Assembly (NCBI GenBank): GCA_028824015.1
Contig: JAPPFC010000036.1
Location: 1 to 64,000 of the forward strand
Length of the DNA: 64,000 bases
DNA from: a bacterium
GTDB lineage: Bacteria > Actinomycetota > Acidimicrobiia > Spongiisociales > ZC4RG35
Direction: 5' to 3'
Translations under genes and position numbers: made by a program
Part shown: piece after piece, positions 40,130 to 49,476 of the stretch
How positions within the stretch are numbered: position 1 is the stretch's first letter
How the letters are laid out: each line of letters starts with the position of its first letter
Notes under the pieces: model-generated
Told to the model about the DNA's origin: nothing
Seen by the model: the letters and a program-made list of their open reading frames with translations, nothing else
The model's database searches: none

Positions 40130-40608
40130 GTCACGATTTCCAGGTGCAGGTGCTGGAGGTGACAGATCGCCACCGCCACCGCATCGAACGCGTCATGAGG
40201 CAAGCCGTCCTCCGACAGCCTCAGGGTCTTCCACAGGGATCGTTGTACCGCCTCCTTGGTGGCGCGCCCATCACCGGTCACAACTTTCTTTATGGTGCTG
40301 GGAATGTACTCCCGAACGGGTATCCCCGCTTCGGCGGAGGTGAGCATCACCACGCCCGTGGCTCTCTCCACCGCCGATGCCGCGGAGCGGTTCCCCTTTA
40401 TGTAGACCTTCTCCAAGGCAAGAGCGCCCGGTTGGTACCGCCGTATCACGTCGGACAGATCGCCGGCCAACTCCTTCAGCCGGTTTTCGAGCGGCCACTT
40501 CACCGGAGTGCTGATCACGCCCATAGCCATCACCCGATGGGGGCTCCCCCGGCTTACCACCGCGTACCCGGTGCGGGCCAAACCAGGATCTACTCCCAAT
40601 ACCAACAC
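40126..40608 (-). CDS. ruvC: Crossover junction endodeoxyribonuclease RuvC
   Basis: VLGVDPGLARTGYAVV; ALEKVYIKGN; HDAFDAVAVAICHL. Confidence 0.96.
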   Translation of the reverse strand: MLVLGVDPGLARTGYAVVSRGSPHRVMAMGVISTPVKWPLENRLKELAGDLSDVIRRYQPGALALEKVYIKGNRSAASAVERATGVVMLTSAEAGIPVREYIPSTIKKVVTGDGRATKEAVQRSLWKTLRLSEDGLPHDAFDAVAVAICHLQHLHLEIVT

Positions 40609-40680
40609 CTAGTTAAAGTGTAAGGAAAGGCGAACAATCATCCCGGCCTTTCCCCTCTCCGCCGCCCTCCCCGGCGCCCG

Positions 40681-41424
40681 TCACAGGCCGGCCAGCGCCT
40701 CCAGGATCTGGTCGCTGATCTCGAAGTTCGAGAAAACGCTCTGCACGTCGTCGAGGTCCTCCAAGGCGTCCACCAACCTGAGCACCCGGGGCGCCGTGCG
40801 TTGGTCCACGGCCACCTCCGAGATGGGGAGTTGGGTCAGTTCCGCCGACTCCACCGCCAAGCCCGATTCCTCCATCGCAGCCCGGACTCCGGCCATGTCC
40901 CTCGGCGGGGTGATCACCTCCCAGGAGTCACCCGTCTCCCTCACGTCCTCCGCGCCTGCCTCCAGTGCGGCCAGCAGCACATCGTCCTCCTCCCCGGCTG
41001 CGGCGATCAGGCCTTTGGGCTGGAACAGGTAACCGACCGATCCCGGCTCACCCAGGCTCCCCCCATTGCGGGTGAACGCCGCCCGCACGTCGGCCGCGGC
41101 CCGGCGACGGTTGTCGGTGAGGACCTGCACGTAGACCGCCACTCCCCCGGGGGCATACCCCTCATACCACAACTCGTCGTAGGCCACCCCCCCACTCTCC
41201 CCGGTCCCCCGGTTGATCGCCCGGGCGATGTTGTCGTTGGGCATGGAGAACGCCTTGGCCTTGGACACCGCCGCCGCCAATGCATAGTTGGCGTCGGGAT
41301 CACCCCCGCCCTTTCGCGCTTCGGTCTCGATGGCCTTGGCCAGCTTGGCGAAGAGCTTCCCGCGGGCCGCGTCCTGTCGCCCCTTGCGGTGCTTGATGTT
41401 CGCCCACTTGGAATGGCCGGCCAC
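40681..41424 (-). CDS. yebC: YebC/PmpR-family regulatory protein
   Basis: MAGHSKWANIKHRKGRQDAARGKLFAKLAKAIE. Confidence 0.96.
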   Translation of the reverse strand: MAGHSKWANIKHRKGRQDAARGKLFAKLAKAIETEARKGGGDPDANYALAAAVSKAKAFSMPNDNIARAINRGTGESGGVAYDELWYEGYAPGGVAVYVQVLTDNRRRAAADVRAAFTRNGGSLGEPGSVGYLFQPKGLIAAAGEEDDVLLAALEAGAEDVRETGDSWEVITPPRDMAGVRAAMEESGLAVESAELTQLPISEVAVDQRTAPRVLRLVDALEDLDDVQSVFSNFEISDQILEALAGL

Positions 41425-41430
41425 GGTCCC

Positions 41431-42009
41431 CTAGCCCCCTCCCCCTTCCATCCACAGCCGGTGGATGCGGGAGTCGTCCGTCAACTCCGGGTGAAAGGAC
41501 AATGCCACGATGCGGCCGGAACGGACCATCACCGGCCGGTCCCCGACCCGGGCCAGCACCTCGACCTCGCTGCCGACCTTCTCCACCCACGGCGCCCGGA
41601 TGAACACGCCGTGAAAGGGCCGGTCCAACCCCTTCACATCCAGATCCATCTCGAAGGACTCGTTCTGCCGGCCGAAGGCGTTACGCCGCACCACCACGTC
41701 CAAGCCTCCCAGCAGTGGCTGGTCTCCCTCGACGATGGCCCCCGCCACCAGAATCATCCCCGCGCAGGTCGCCAGGGTGGGGAGTCCGTCGGCCAGGGCG
41801 GCGCGCAGGGGGTTCAGCAGCCCGAAGCGTTCGGCGAGGCGGCCGATAGTGGTGGACTCGCCCCCCGGAATGACCAACCCGTCCAGTCCCTCCAGCTCCT
41901 CCGGTCGCCGTACCGGTCGATAGGAGACTCCCAGCCTGTCAAGAGCCACCCGGTGTTCCCGCACGTCACCCTGGAGGGCCAGCACCCCGATGGCGGGCGG
42001 CATGGTCAC
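41431..42009 (-). CDS. pdxT: Pyridoxal 5'-phosphate synthase glutaminase subunit
   Basis: [39 protein letters not shown]. Confidence 0.95.
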   Translation of the reverse strand: MTMPPAIGVLALQGDVREHRVALDRLGVSYRPVRRPEELEGLDGLVIPGGESTTIGRLAERFGLLNPLRAALADGLPTLATCAGMILVAGAIVEGDQPLLGGLDVVVRRNAFGRQNESFEMDLDVKGLDRPFHGVFIRAPWVEKVGSEVEVLARVGDRPVMVRSGRIVALSFHPELTDDSRIHRLWMEGGGG

Positions 42010-42923
42010 CAGCCCCGTGCGGCCAAACGCTCTGCTGGTTCCAGGGTTCCTATCTCTTTGCCTCGCATGGGCTCTCCCAGACCCCGCGACACCTTCGCCA
42101 CCACCCCGGGGCTGTCCCAGAAGGTGGTCGCCTCCACGATTGCGGCGGCGTAGGCGGCGGGTTGGGAACTCTTGAAAATGCCGCTGCCCACGAACACCCC
42201 GTCACAGCCGAGCGCCATCATCAGGGCCGCGTCGGAGGGCGTGGCGATCCCACCCGCGGCGAAATTGACCACCGGCAGGCGACCCAGGGAAGCCACCTCC
42301 TTCACCAGTTCGACCGGGACCCTCATCTTCCGGGCCTGGTCGGCCTGCTCCTCGTCCGTCATGTCGGCCAGCGCCTCCATCTGGCTGGTGATGGCCCGGA
42401 TGTGTCGCACCGCTTCCACCACGTTGCCGGTACCCGCTTCTCCCTTGGTGCGGATCATCGCGGCGCCCTCCGACAGTCGGCGCAATCCTTCCCCCAGATC
42501 ACGGGCGCCGCAAACGAAGGGAGTGGTGAACGGCCACTTGTCCACGTGGTTCTCTTCGTCGGCAGGGGTGAGCACCTCCGACTCGTCTATGTAGTCCACC
42601 CCCAACTCCTCCAGGACCCGGGCCTCGAGGAAGTGCCCGATCCGACACTTGGCCATCACCGGAACGGTCACAGCCCCCATGATCTCGGTCACCTTGGCCG
42701 GATTGGCCATCCGCGCCACTCCCCCGTCCTTGCGGATGTCGGCCGGAACCCGCTCCAGCGCCATTACGGCCACCGCCCCCGCATCCTCGGCGATACGCGC
42801 CTGCTCGGCGTCGACCACGTCCATGATCACCCCGCCCTTCAACATGTCGGCCAGTCCCCGCTTGACCAACTCGGTGCCGGTCTTCATACCGTTGCTCTGG
42901 TCCATGCCCCTTATCGTAACCAC
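42006..42923 (-). CDS. pdxS: Pyridoxal 5'-phosphate synthase subunit PdxS
   Basis: [42 protein letters not shown]. Confidence 0.97.
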   Translation of the reverse strand: MVTIRGMDQSNGMKTGTELVKRGLADMLKGGVIMDVVDAEQARIAEDAGAVAVMALERVPADIRKDGGVARMANPAKVTEIMGAVTVPVMAKCRIGHFLEARVLEELGVDYIDESEVLTPADEENHVDKWPFTTPFVCGARDLGEGLRRLSEGAAMIRTKGEAGTGNVVEAVRHIRAITSQMEALADMTDEEQADQARKMRVPVELVKEVASLGRLPVVNFAAGGIATPSDAALMMALGCDGVFVGSGIFKSSQPAAYAAAIVEATTFWDSPGVVAKVSRGLGEPMRGKEIGTLEPAERLAARGW

Positions 42924-42976
42924 TTTTGCGCCCCGGCGGGCCGCAATAGGGACGGTTTACCCGGAGGCCTTCGAAG

Positions 42977-44020
42977 TCATGCGCTCCGGCGAATTACCTT
43001 TTCATAGCATTCCCGGTAAGCCGGGCCCACCCTGTCCCAGGAAAACCTGCCTGCACGTTCGGTACCGGCATCCGAGAGCCGATCCGAGGCGGTCCGACAC
43101 TCCAGTACCTGGTCGACCTGTTCCACCATCCCGGCGACGCTTCCCGGCGCGAAATACCTCGCCGCCGAACCGGCCACGTCCCGAAAGGACGTCAGGTCGG
43201 AGGCGATCACCGCGCAACCTGCCGCCATCGCCTCCACCAGCACTATCCCGAAGCTTTCCCCACCCAGGTTGGGAGCGACATAGACCTCAGCCGACCGCAG
43301 TGTCCGTTCCTTCGCTTCGGTGTCCACCCTGCCCAAATAGACCGCCCCCTCGGGCGGATCGGGCCGCTCGGCGCCCATCACCACCAACTCCGCATGGGGA
43401 TGGCGACTCCTGATCAGCGGCCAGGCCTCCAGCAGGACGCTCAGTCCCTTGCGAGGCTCGTCCCGGCCCAGAAACACCACCCTCCCCCTCTTCCGATCCA
43501 CCCCGTCCCCCCCGATGGTCGTCTCCACCCCGTTGGGAACGATCCGCTCCGGTTCCCATCCCGACGGCAGCGCGGCCGCCGCCTGACGGCTCACTGCGGT
43601 GACCAGGGTCCGGGGCGCTTTGAGGGAACGCACCCAGGGATGCAAACCCCGGTACAACCCGCTAACCCATCGGGGAGGGTCAGCGTGGAAAGTAGCCACC
43701 GCCGGACCCCGCATCCGCAGCGCAGCCACTCCCACCATGGGCATGAGCGGTTCGTGAATGTGCGCCACCTCACCCCAGCCGAGGGTCTCTTTCATCCGGA
43801 CCGAGACTCTCGGCGACAGACAGATCGGCGCCACCGACCGGTTGGCCCGGACACGCACCACCCTTCCCGCCTCCACCCCCATCAGGCCGCCCGGCAGACG
43901 GGGCGCCACGACCCGCACTTCGTCTCCCTGACGCGCCAGCCACTCGGCCAAGCCCAGCACCTGGGCCTGAACGCCCCCGTCCTGGGTCAGGTCATACGGT
44001 GAGACCAGGCAAACCCTCAT
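42977..44020 (-). CDS. GT4 glycosyltransferase, PimA-like
   Basis: MRVCLVSPYDLTQDGGVQAQVLGLAEWLARQGDEVRVVAP; synteny with acyltransferase and CDP-alcohol phosphatidyltransferase. Confidence 0.88.
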   Translation of the reverse strand: MRVCLVSPYDLTQDGGVQAQVLGLAEWLARQGDEVRVVAPRLPGGLMGVEAGRVVRVRANRSVAPICLSPRVSVRMKETLGWGEVAHIHEPLMPMVGVAALRMRGPAVATFHADPPRWVSGLYRGLHPWVRSLKAPRTLVTAVSRQAAAALPSGWEPERIVPNGVETTIGGDGVDRKRGRVVFLGRDEPRKGLSVLLEAWPLIRSRHPHAELVVMGAERPDPPEGAVYLGRVDTEAKERTLRSAEVYVAPNLGGESFGIVLVEAMAAGCAVIASDLTSFRDVAGSAARYFAPGSVAGMVEQVDQVLECRTASDRLSDAGTERAGRFSWDRVGPAYRECYEKVIRRSA

Positions 44021-44029
44021 AGGACCGGG

Positions 44030-44908
44030 TCACGCCCGATCGGAGGGCCAGTTGGGCTGGAGAAGGTGCCACTGCTCCGGGGCCGCTTTGATCAGGTCCT
44101 CAAAAGCATGCGCCATGAGCTGCGCGCCTTTGCGGAGCCTTTCGGAGAGGGTTCCTTCCCGGGGAATGGCCAGTGGCGGCCTCAGGGCGGCCCGGTAACG
44201 GCTCTTCTTCTCAAAGTAGACGGCCACCGGGATCACCGGACGCCCGGAGCGAATGCCCAACAGCAGGGGGCCGGCCGGCAGGGTTGTCTCTTCGCCGAAG
44301 AACTGCACCGGGATGCCTCTCCCGCTCAGGTCGCGATCAGAAGGCAGGCAAACCGCGGTCCGGCTGTCGAGCTTCTTCTCCAGTTCGCCGAGAAGACCCC
44401 GGTGGGCGAACACGACGTTTATGCCTGTCAAACCCCGCATCCGGGAAAACCAGTCTCGAATGTAGGAGTTAGCCAGGTTTTCGGCCACCGCCACCACCTC
44501 CACATTCAGATCCCAGACGGCTGCGCCGGCCATTTCCCAGTTACCCAGGTGGGGCAGCACCACTACCGCGCCTTTCCCGTCTTCCAGGGCGTCCTCCAGC
44601 ACTTCGACGCCGTCCAGGTCGAAGCGCCCGGCGATCCGCCTCACATTGCGGGGAGCCGCCCAGAGGGACTCCCCCCAGTACTGTCCGTAACTGGCGAACA
44701 TCTTTCTCACCGCCCGGGAGCGGCTGCCGAGCTTCTCGTCCAGCCCTGTCCTACCGGCGTGCCGTCCGGCCATGCGCCGACGCCGCGGCAGAAGCAGGGA
44801 AGCCACCACCCCGGCGGCGCCGCCCAGGGGTTGCACCACCCGCAGGGGCCAGATGCGCATGAATCCCGAAGCGGCCCTCACCCCCCAGTAGGCGAACCGG
44901 GACTTCAC
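44030..44908 (-). CDS. Lysophospholipid/phosphatidylinositol mannoside acyltransferase
   Basis: VVVLPHLGNWEMAGAAV; GTG start coupled (GTGA) to the upstream gene. Confidence 0.85.
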   Translation of the reverse strand: MKSRFAYWGVRAASGFMRIWPLRVVQPLGGAAGVVASLLLPRRRRMAGRHAGRTGLDEKLGSRSRAVRKMFASYGQYWGESLWAAPRNVRRIAGRFDLDGVEVLEDALEDGKGAVVVLPHLGNWEMAGAAVWDLNVEVVAVAENLANSYIRDWFSRMRGLTGINVVFAHRGLLGELEKKLDSRTAVCLPSDRDLSGRGIPVQFFGEETTLPAGPLLLGIRSGRPVIPVAVYFEKKSRYRAALRPPLAIPREGTLSERLRKGAQLMAHAFEDLIKAAPEQWHLLQPNWPSDRA

Positions 44909-45477
44909 CGCTTCAGTTCTCGGTAAGCCACCACGAAGCGGTGCAAGGCCGAAATCCAGCAGAGACCCGTCATGGCCCACAACATGGGCTCGACCCATCC
45001 GGTCAGCAGCCCCAGGGCAAAGAGAATCACCCTTTCGGCCCGGCCCATGAAGCCTCCGGTCCCTCTCAGTCCTTCCGCTTCGGCCCGGGCGCGCAGGTAC
45101 GGGATCATCAACGCGCCGGACACCGACAGGACGATCAGCATCAGCGTCCGCGGCTCCCCGGCGCGGGCCACCGCCAACCCCGAGAAGCAGGCGACCTCGC
45201 CGAGCCGGTCCACCGAGGCATCCAGGAACGCCCCTCTCTTGGAGACCTTGTCAGCCGCGCGCGCAAGCGACCCGTCCAGACCGTCGATCGCCGAACCGGC
45301 CAGGGCGATCAAGGAACCGGTCACCAGAAACTCCAGCGAAATGATCACCGCTCCAACGATGGTCACCCCCAAACCGAAGAAGGTCAGGCCGGCGGGGTTG
45401 ATCCCACACCGGTTCAAGAAACGCCCGATGGGATCAAGCACTCTTCTCAGATGAGGGCGTACCCAGATGTCGATCAC
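44905..45477 (-). CDS. CDP-alcohol phosphatidyltransferase (phosphatidylinositol(-phosphate) synthase-like)
   Basis: SAIDGLDGSLARAADKVSKRGAFLDASVDRLGE (CDP-OH-P motif). Confidence 0.9.
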   Translation of the reverse strand: MIDIWVRPHLRRVLDPIGRFLNRCGINPAGLTFFGLGVTIVGAVIISLEFLVTGSLIALAGSAIDGLDGSLARAADKVSKRGAFLDASVDRLGEVACFSGLAVARAGEPRTLMLIVLSVSGALMIPYLRARAEAEGLRGTGGFMGRAERVILFALGLLTGWVEPMLWAMTGLCWISALHRFVVAYRELKR

Positions 45478-45635
45478 GGCTCTATCACGCTAACCGCTCC
45501 GCCAACCAGCGGCAACTGTCCATCATTACCAAACGGGCCATGCATCCTTAGAAATTACCGTGTGCCCCGGCCAAACGGTGGGCGGGCGGTTTGCGCTATC
45601 CTGAATTGACCTGCCGAATGTCAAGAGGAGCCCGC

Positions 45636-47687
45636 TTGTCACCTGATTCGATTCGCACCATAGCCCTGATAGGCCACGGGGGAAGTGGCAAGACTTCCCT
45701 CGCCGAAGCACTCCTGTACACCGCCGGGGTCACCACCCGGCTGGGGTCGGTGGACCGGGGGACCACCATGTTGGACCACGAGCCGGAGGAGGAGGAGAGA
45801 AAGCTCTCCCTCAACCTCTCGGTCGCCTCTTTTGAGTGGGACGGATGCAAAGTAAACCTGATCGACACCCCCGGATACGCCGACTTCTCCGGTGACGCCC
45901 GTTCCGCCATCCGGGTTGCGGATCTCGCCCTCTTCGTGGTCTCGGGAGTGGACGGTGTGGAGGTACAGACCGAGTTGATGTGGAAAGTGGCCGCCGAGGA
46001 GGGGACTCCTCGGGCCGTGTTCGTCACCAAGCTCGACCGGGATCGCTCCTCCCTGACTCGAACCCTGGAGGAGTTGCGGGAAGCGTTCGGCAAGGGGATC
46101 GCCCCGCTGGTCATCAACGTGGGCGAGGAGGCCGACCTGAGGGGCGTGGCCCGGGTCAGTTCGGGCCAGGTGGATCTCTACGAGGAGGGGAATCCCCGGG
46201 GAACTGTGGCCACCAGCGCGCCTGCTGAGGTGGCGGGCGTACTGGAAGAGGCCCACCTGGAGTTGGTCGAGTCGGTGGTGGAGACCGATGACGACCTGAT
46301 GACCGCCTACTTCGAGGGAGAGGAACCCGAACAGGCAGTGATCGTGTCGGTGATTCGGGAAGCCATGCTGGCCGGAGAGATCTTCCCGGTGCTGGCGGGC
46401 TCCTCCAGCCAGATGATCGGAATCGATGTCCTGGCCGACTTTCTGAAGAGTTTTGCGCCAACCCCGCTCGAGCGTCCCGCTCCCCCTCTCTCGGAGGGCT
46501 CCGTGGAGATCACCGAGGACGGCGCGGCGGTCGCCTACGTGTTCAAGACGATCGGGGACCCATACGTGGGACGGATCTCCATCCTGCGGGTGTTCAGCGG
46601 GTCCATCCAGTCGGACGACACCCTGGAGTTGGCTGGGGGGCCGGCGGTACGGGTCAGTAACCTGTTCTTCCTCCAGGGTCGAAACCCGATCACCACCGAC
46701 CGGATCCGCTGCGGGGACGTGGCCGCGGTGGCGAAGGTGGACAGGGCCACCACCGGATCCACCCTGCGTTCTCCCGGATCGGATGCGGTCGTACTTCCCG
46801 CCGTCTATCCCAAGCCGGTGATGGAGTTGGCGGTGTTTCCCCGCTCCACCCAGGACGAGGAGAAACTCTCCACCGCGCTGCAGAGGGCTGTCGAGGAAGA
46901 CCCCACCCTCGCCGTGGAGCGCCGACCCGAGACCGGCGAGACGATCCTGGCGGGGCTGGGAGACGTCCATCTGGACGTGACCCTGGCCCGCATCAACCGC
47001 AAATTCGGGGTGGAAGTGGACACTGCCCTGCCCAAGATCCCCTATCGGGAGACGATCAAGGGAAGCGCCGAGTCCGAGGGGAAGCACAAGAAGCAGACCG
47101 GAGGACGCGGGCAGTTCGGCGTGGCCTTCGTGCGGTTCGCCCCCAAAGCCCAGGGGGAGGGTTATGAGTTCATCGACTCCATCAAGGGAGGGTCCATACC
47201 CCGCCAGTACATTCCGGCGGTGGACAAGGGGATCCAGGAAGCCTTCGCCCGCGGAGTGCTCGCCGGATTCCCGGTCATCGACGTCTCCGCCGAGGTCTTC
47301 GACGGGAAGTACCACTCGGTGGACTCGGACGAACTCTCCTTCCGCATGGCGGGAATCGCCGCGGTCCGGGCGGCCGCCCAGGAGCTTCGGCCCGTCCTCC
47401 TGGAGCCGATCACGCAACTCTCGGTGAAGGTGCCCGAGGAATACACCGGGGACGTGATCGGGGACATCAACTCCAAGCGGGGCCGTGTGTACGGAATGGA
47501 CACAGACGGATCGCTGCGGATAATCTCCGCCGAGGTTCCCATGGCGGAAATACAGCGCTACGCCGTGGACCTCCGCTCCATGACCAGTGGGCGGGGCACC
47601 TTCGAGGTGGCATTCGACCACTACTCCGAAATCCCTCCCCAGGAGGCTCAGAAGGTGATAAGCGCCTCCCGGAAAGATGACAATTAG
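45636..47687 (+). CDS. Elongation factor G-like protein (EF-G2 type)
   Basis: GHGGSGKTSLAEALL; DTPGYADF; EF-G domains. TTG start at 45636 preceded by AGAGGAG. Confidence 0.92.
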   Translation: MSPDSIRTIALIGHGGSGKTSLAEALLYTAGVTTRLGSVDRGTTMLDHEPEEEERKLSLNLSVASFEWDGCKVNLIDTPGYADFSGDARSAIRVADLALFVVSGVDGVEVQTELMWKVAAEEGTPRAVFVTKLDRDRSSLTRTLEELREAFGKGIAPLVINVGEEADLRGVARVSSGQVDLYEEGNPRGTVATSAPAEVAGVLEEAHLELVESVVETDDDLMTAYFEGEEPEQAVIVSVIREAMLAGEIFPVLAGSSSQMIGIDVLADFLKSFAPTPLERPAPPLSEGSVEITEDGAAVAYVFKTIGDPYVGRISILRVFSGSIQSDDTLELAGGPAVRVSNLFFLQGRNPITTDRIRCGDVAAVAKVDRATTGSTLRSPGSDAVVLPAVYPKPVMELAVFPRSTQDEEKLSTALQRAVEEDPTLAVERRPETGETILAGLGDVHLDVTLARINRKFGVEVDTALPKIPYRETIKGSAESEGKHKKQTGGRGQFGVAFVRFAPKAQGEGYEFIDSIKGGSIPRQYIPAVDKGIQEAFARGVLAGFPVIDVSAEVFDGKYHSVDSDELSFRMAGIAAVRAAAQELRPVLLEPITQLSVKVPEEYTGDVIGDINSKRGRVYGMDTDGSLRIISAEVPMAEIQRYAVDLRSMTSGRGTFEVAFDHYSEIPPQEAQKVISASRKDDN

Positions 47688-48972
47688 GCGCATGGGTGAC
47701 GATGCAAGAATCCTGCTAGGAGACCGGGAGCTGGAGCTACCGGTGATCAGGCCCACGCGCGGCGACCGGGGGCTCGACATCTCCCGGCTTCGATCCGAGC
47801 TGGGAGTCATCACCGTCGACCGGGGGTTTGCCAACAGCTCGGAGAATCCCAGCGCCGTCAGCTACGTGGACGGCGAGAACGGAGCTTTGAGCTACCGCGG
47901 CTATCCGATAGAGGAGTTGGCCGGCCGGGTCGGCTTCCTGGAAGCTGCCTGGCTGTTGCTGTACGAGGACCTTCCCGACCGCCCCGAGATCGACCGCTTC
48001 GAGGAGGAGATCGGACGTTACGCCGTCGACCGACCCTACATGGATGACTTTCTCGACACCTTCCCCGCCACCAGCGATCCGATGGCAATCCTGGCGGCCG
48101 GCGTCCTGGCCATGGGCGGACTTCACCCGGAGTTCTCCCAATCGAGCAGGCCGGAGGCCGTCGAGGAGGCGGTCCGGATCCTCCTGGCCGACATTCCCAC
48201 GCTGGCCGCCCTCATCAACCGCCGCCTGCTGGGACTGGGACCCATCAGGGTCAGGGAAGACCTCCCCTACACGTCCCGGTTCTTCCACACCGCTCTGGCG
48301 GAGTCCGACTCGTCCCCCCTTCCCGATCCCGAAGAAGTGGCGGTCCTGGATTTGCTGCAGATCCTCCACATCGACCACGGTCAGAACTGCTCCTCATCGG
48401 CGGTGCGGCTGGTGGGCTCGGGCGGAGCCAGCATCTTCTCGTCGATTGCCGCGGGGATCAGCGCCCTCTCCGGACCGCTTCACGGAGGCGCCAACCGGGC
48501 GGTGCTGGGGATGCTGGGGGAGATCCAAGCCGAGGGGGGAGACATCGAGAAAGCCCTGCATCGCGCCAAGGACCGCTCCGATCCGTTCCGGTTGATGGGG
48601 TTCGGGCACCGGGTCTATCGAAACTTCGACCCCCGGGCGAGAATCATCAAGGCAACCGCCGGAGAGGTGTTGTCTCGTCTGGGCAGGGACGACCCCCTTC
48701 TGCAGTTGGCCAAGGACCTGGAGGCTGCGGCGTTGGCCGACGAGTACTTCGCCAAGCGGCGCCTCTACCCCAACGTCGACTTCTACTCGGGCTTCCTGTA
48801 CCGGGCGCTGGGGTTCCCAACCGAGATGTTCACCGTGCTGTTCGCGATCGGCCGTCTGCCGGGATGGTTGTCCCACTGGAGGGAGATGGCGTCCGATCCC
48901 AAGGGACGCATCTTTCGGCCCCGCCAGGTCTACGTGGGCCGGACCGAGAGAAAACTCTCCGAGGGTCGCTGA
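47677..48972 (+). CDS. Citrate synthase
   Basis: GENGALSYRGYPIEELA; GPLHGGANRAVLGML; FGHRVYRNFDPRA; start may be ATG 47692. Confidence 0.94.
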   Translation: MTIRRMGDDARILLGDRELELPVIRPTRGDRGLDISRLRSELGVITVDRGFANSSENPSAVSYVDGENGALSYRGYPIEELAGRVGFLEAAWLLLYEDLPDRPEIDRFEEEIGRYAVDRPYMDDFLDTFPATSDPMAILAAGVLAMGGLHPEFSQSSRPEAVEEAVRILLADIPTLAALINRRLLGLGPIRVREDLPYTSRFFHTALAESDSSPLPDPEEVAVLDLLQILHIDHGQNCSSSAVRLVGSGGASIFSSIAAGISALSGPLHGGANRAVLGMLGEIQAEGGDIEKALHRAKDRSDPFRLMGFGHRVYRNFDPRARIIKATAGEVLSRLGRDDPLLQLAKDLEAAALADEYFAKRRLYPNVDFYSGFLYRALGFPTEMFTVLFAIGRLPGWLSHWREMASDPKGRIFRPRQVYVGRTERKLSEGR

Positions 48973-48984
48973 GATCCGCCGGAA

Positions 48985-49476
48985 CTAGGCCTGCGGAGGT
49001 TCCAGCACCTCTAGGTAGACATCTTCGGAGGACTCCCCGGTCACCCCGTCGATCTCCACCAGCGCCCTGTGCTTGGGCGGACTCTCCGAGGAGTAGACGA
49101 TCACCTGCCAACGGGGACGGGATCGGATCCCGCTGAACGTCACCGCCACTGAGGCATGCCCCACCCCGAAGGGCACCCTTGCGGCCGCGGTCTGCAGGGC
49201 GCCGGCTTGGTCGAGAGCCAGGGGCCAGGACGCCCACCATTGGTACGCGGCGATCGCGGCCAGGAGAAGAGCCGTGATCCACAACCCCGGCTCCGAGAAG
49301 GCCAATGCGGCCAACAGCGCGGCCACCGCCATATATATCCAACTCGCCCACCGCCGGCGTCTGGGGTCCGGAAAGCGATAGGGGCCCCGAGTTCCCGCGT
49401 CGAGGTCGTCAGGCACGGCCTCGGCGCGCGCCGTCTCCTCGGGGATGACGATCCCGTCACGTCCCCCGTAGCTCAT
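48985..49476 (-). CDS. Two-TM membrane protein, hypothetical
   Basis: Two hydrophobic segments WIYMAVAALLAALAF and LWITALLLAAIAAYQWW; stop/start coupled to thrS. Confidence 0.6.
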   Translation of the reverse strand: MSYGGRDGIVIPEETARAEAVPDDLDAGTRGPYRFPDPRRRRWASWIYMAVAALLAALAFSEPGLWITALLLAAIAAYQWWASWPLALDQAGALQTAAARVPFGVGHASVAVTFSGIRSRPRWQVIVYSSESPPKHRALVEIDGVTGESSEDVYLEVLEPPQA

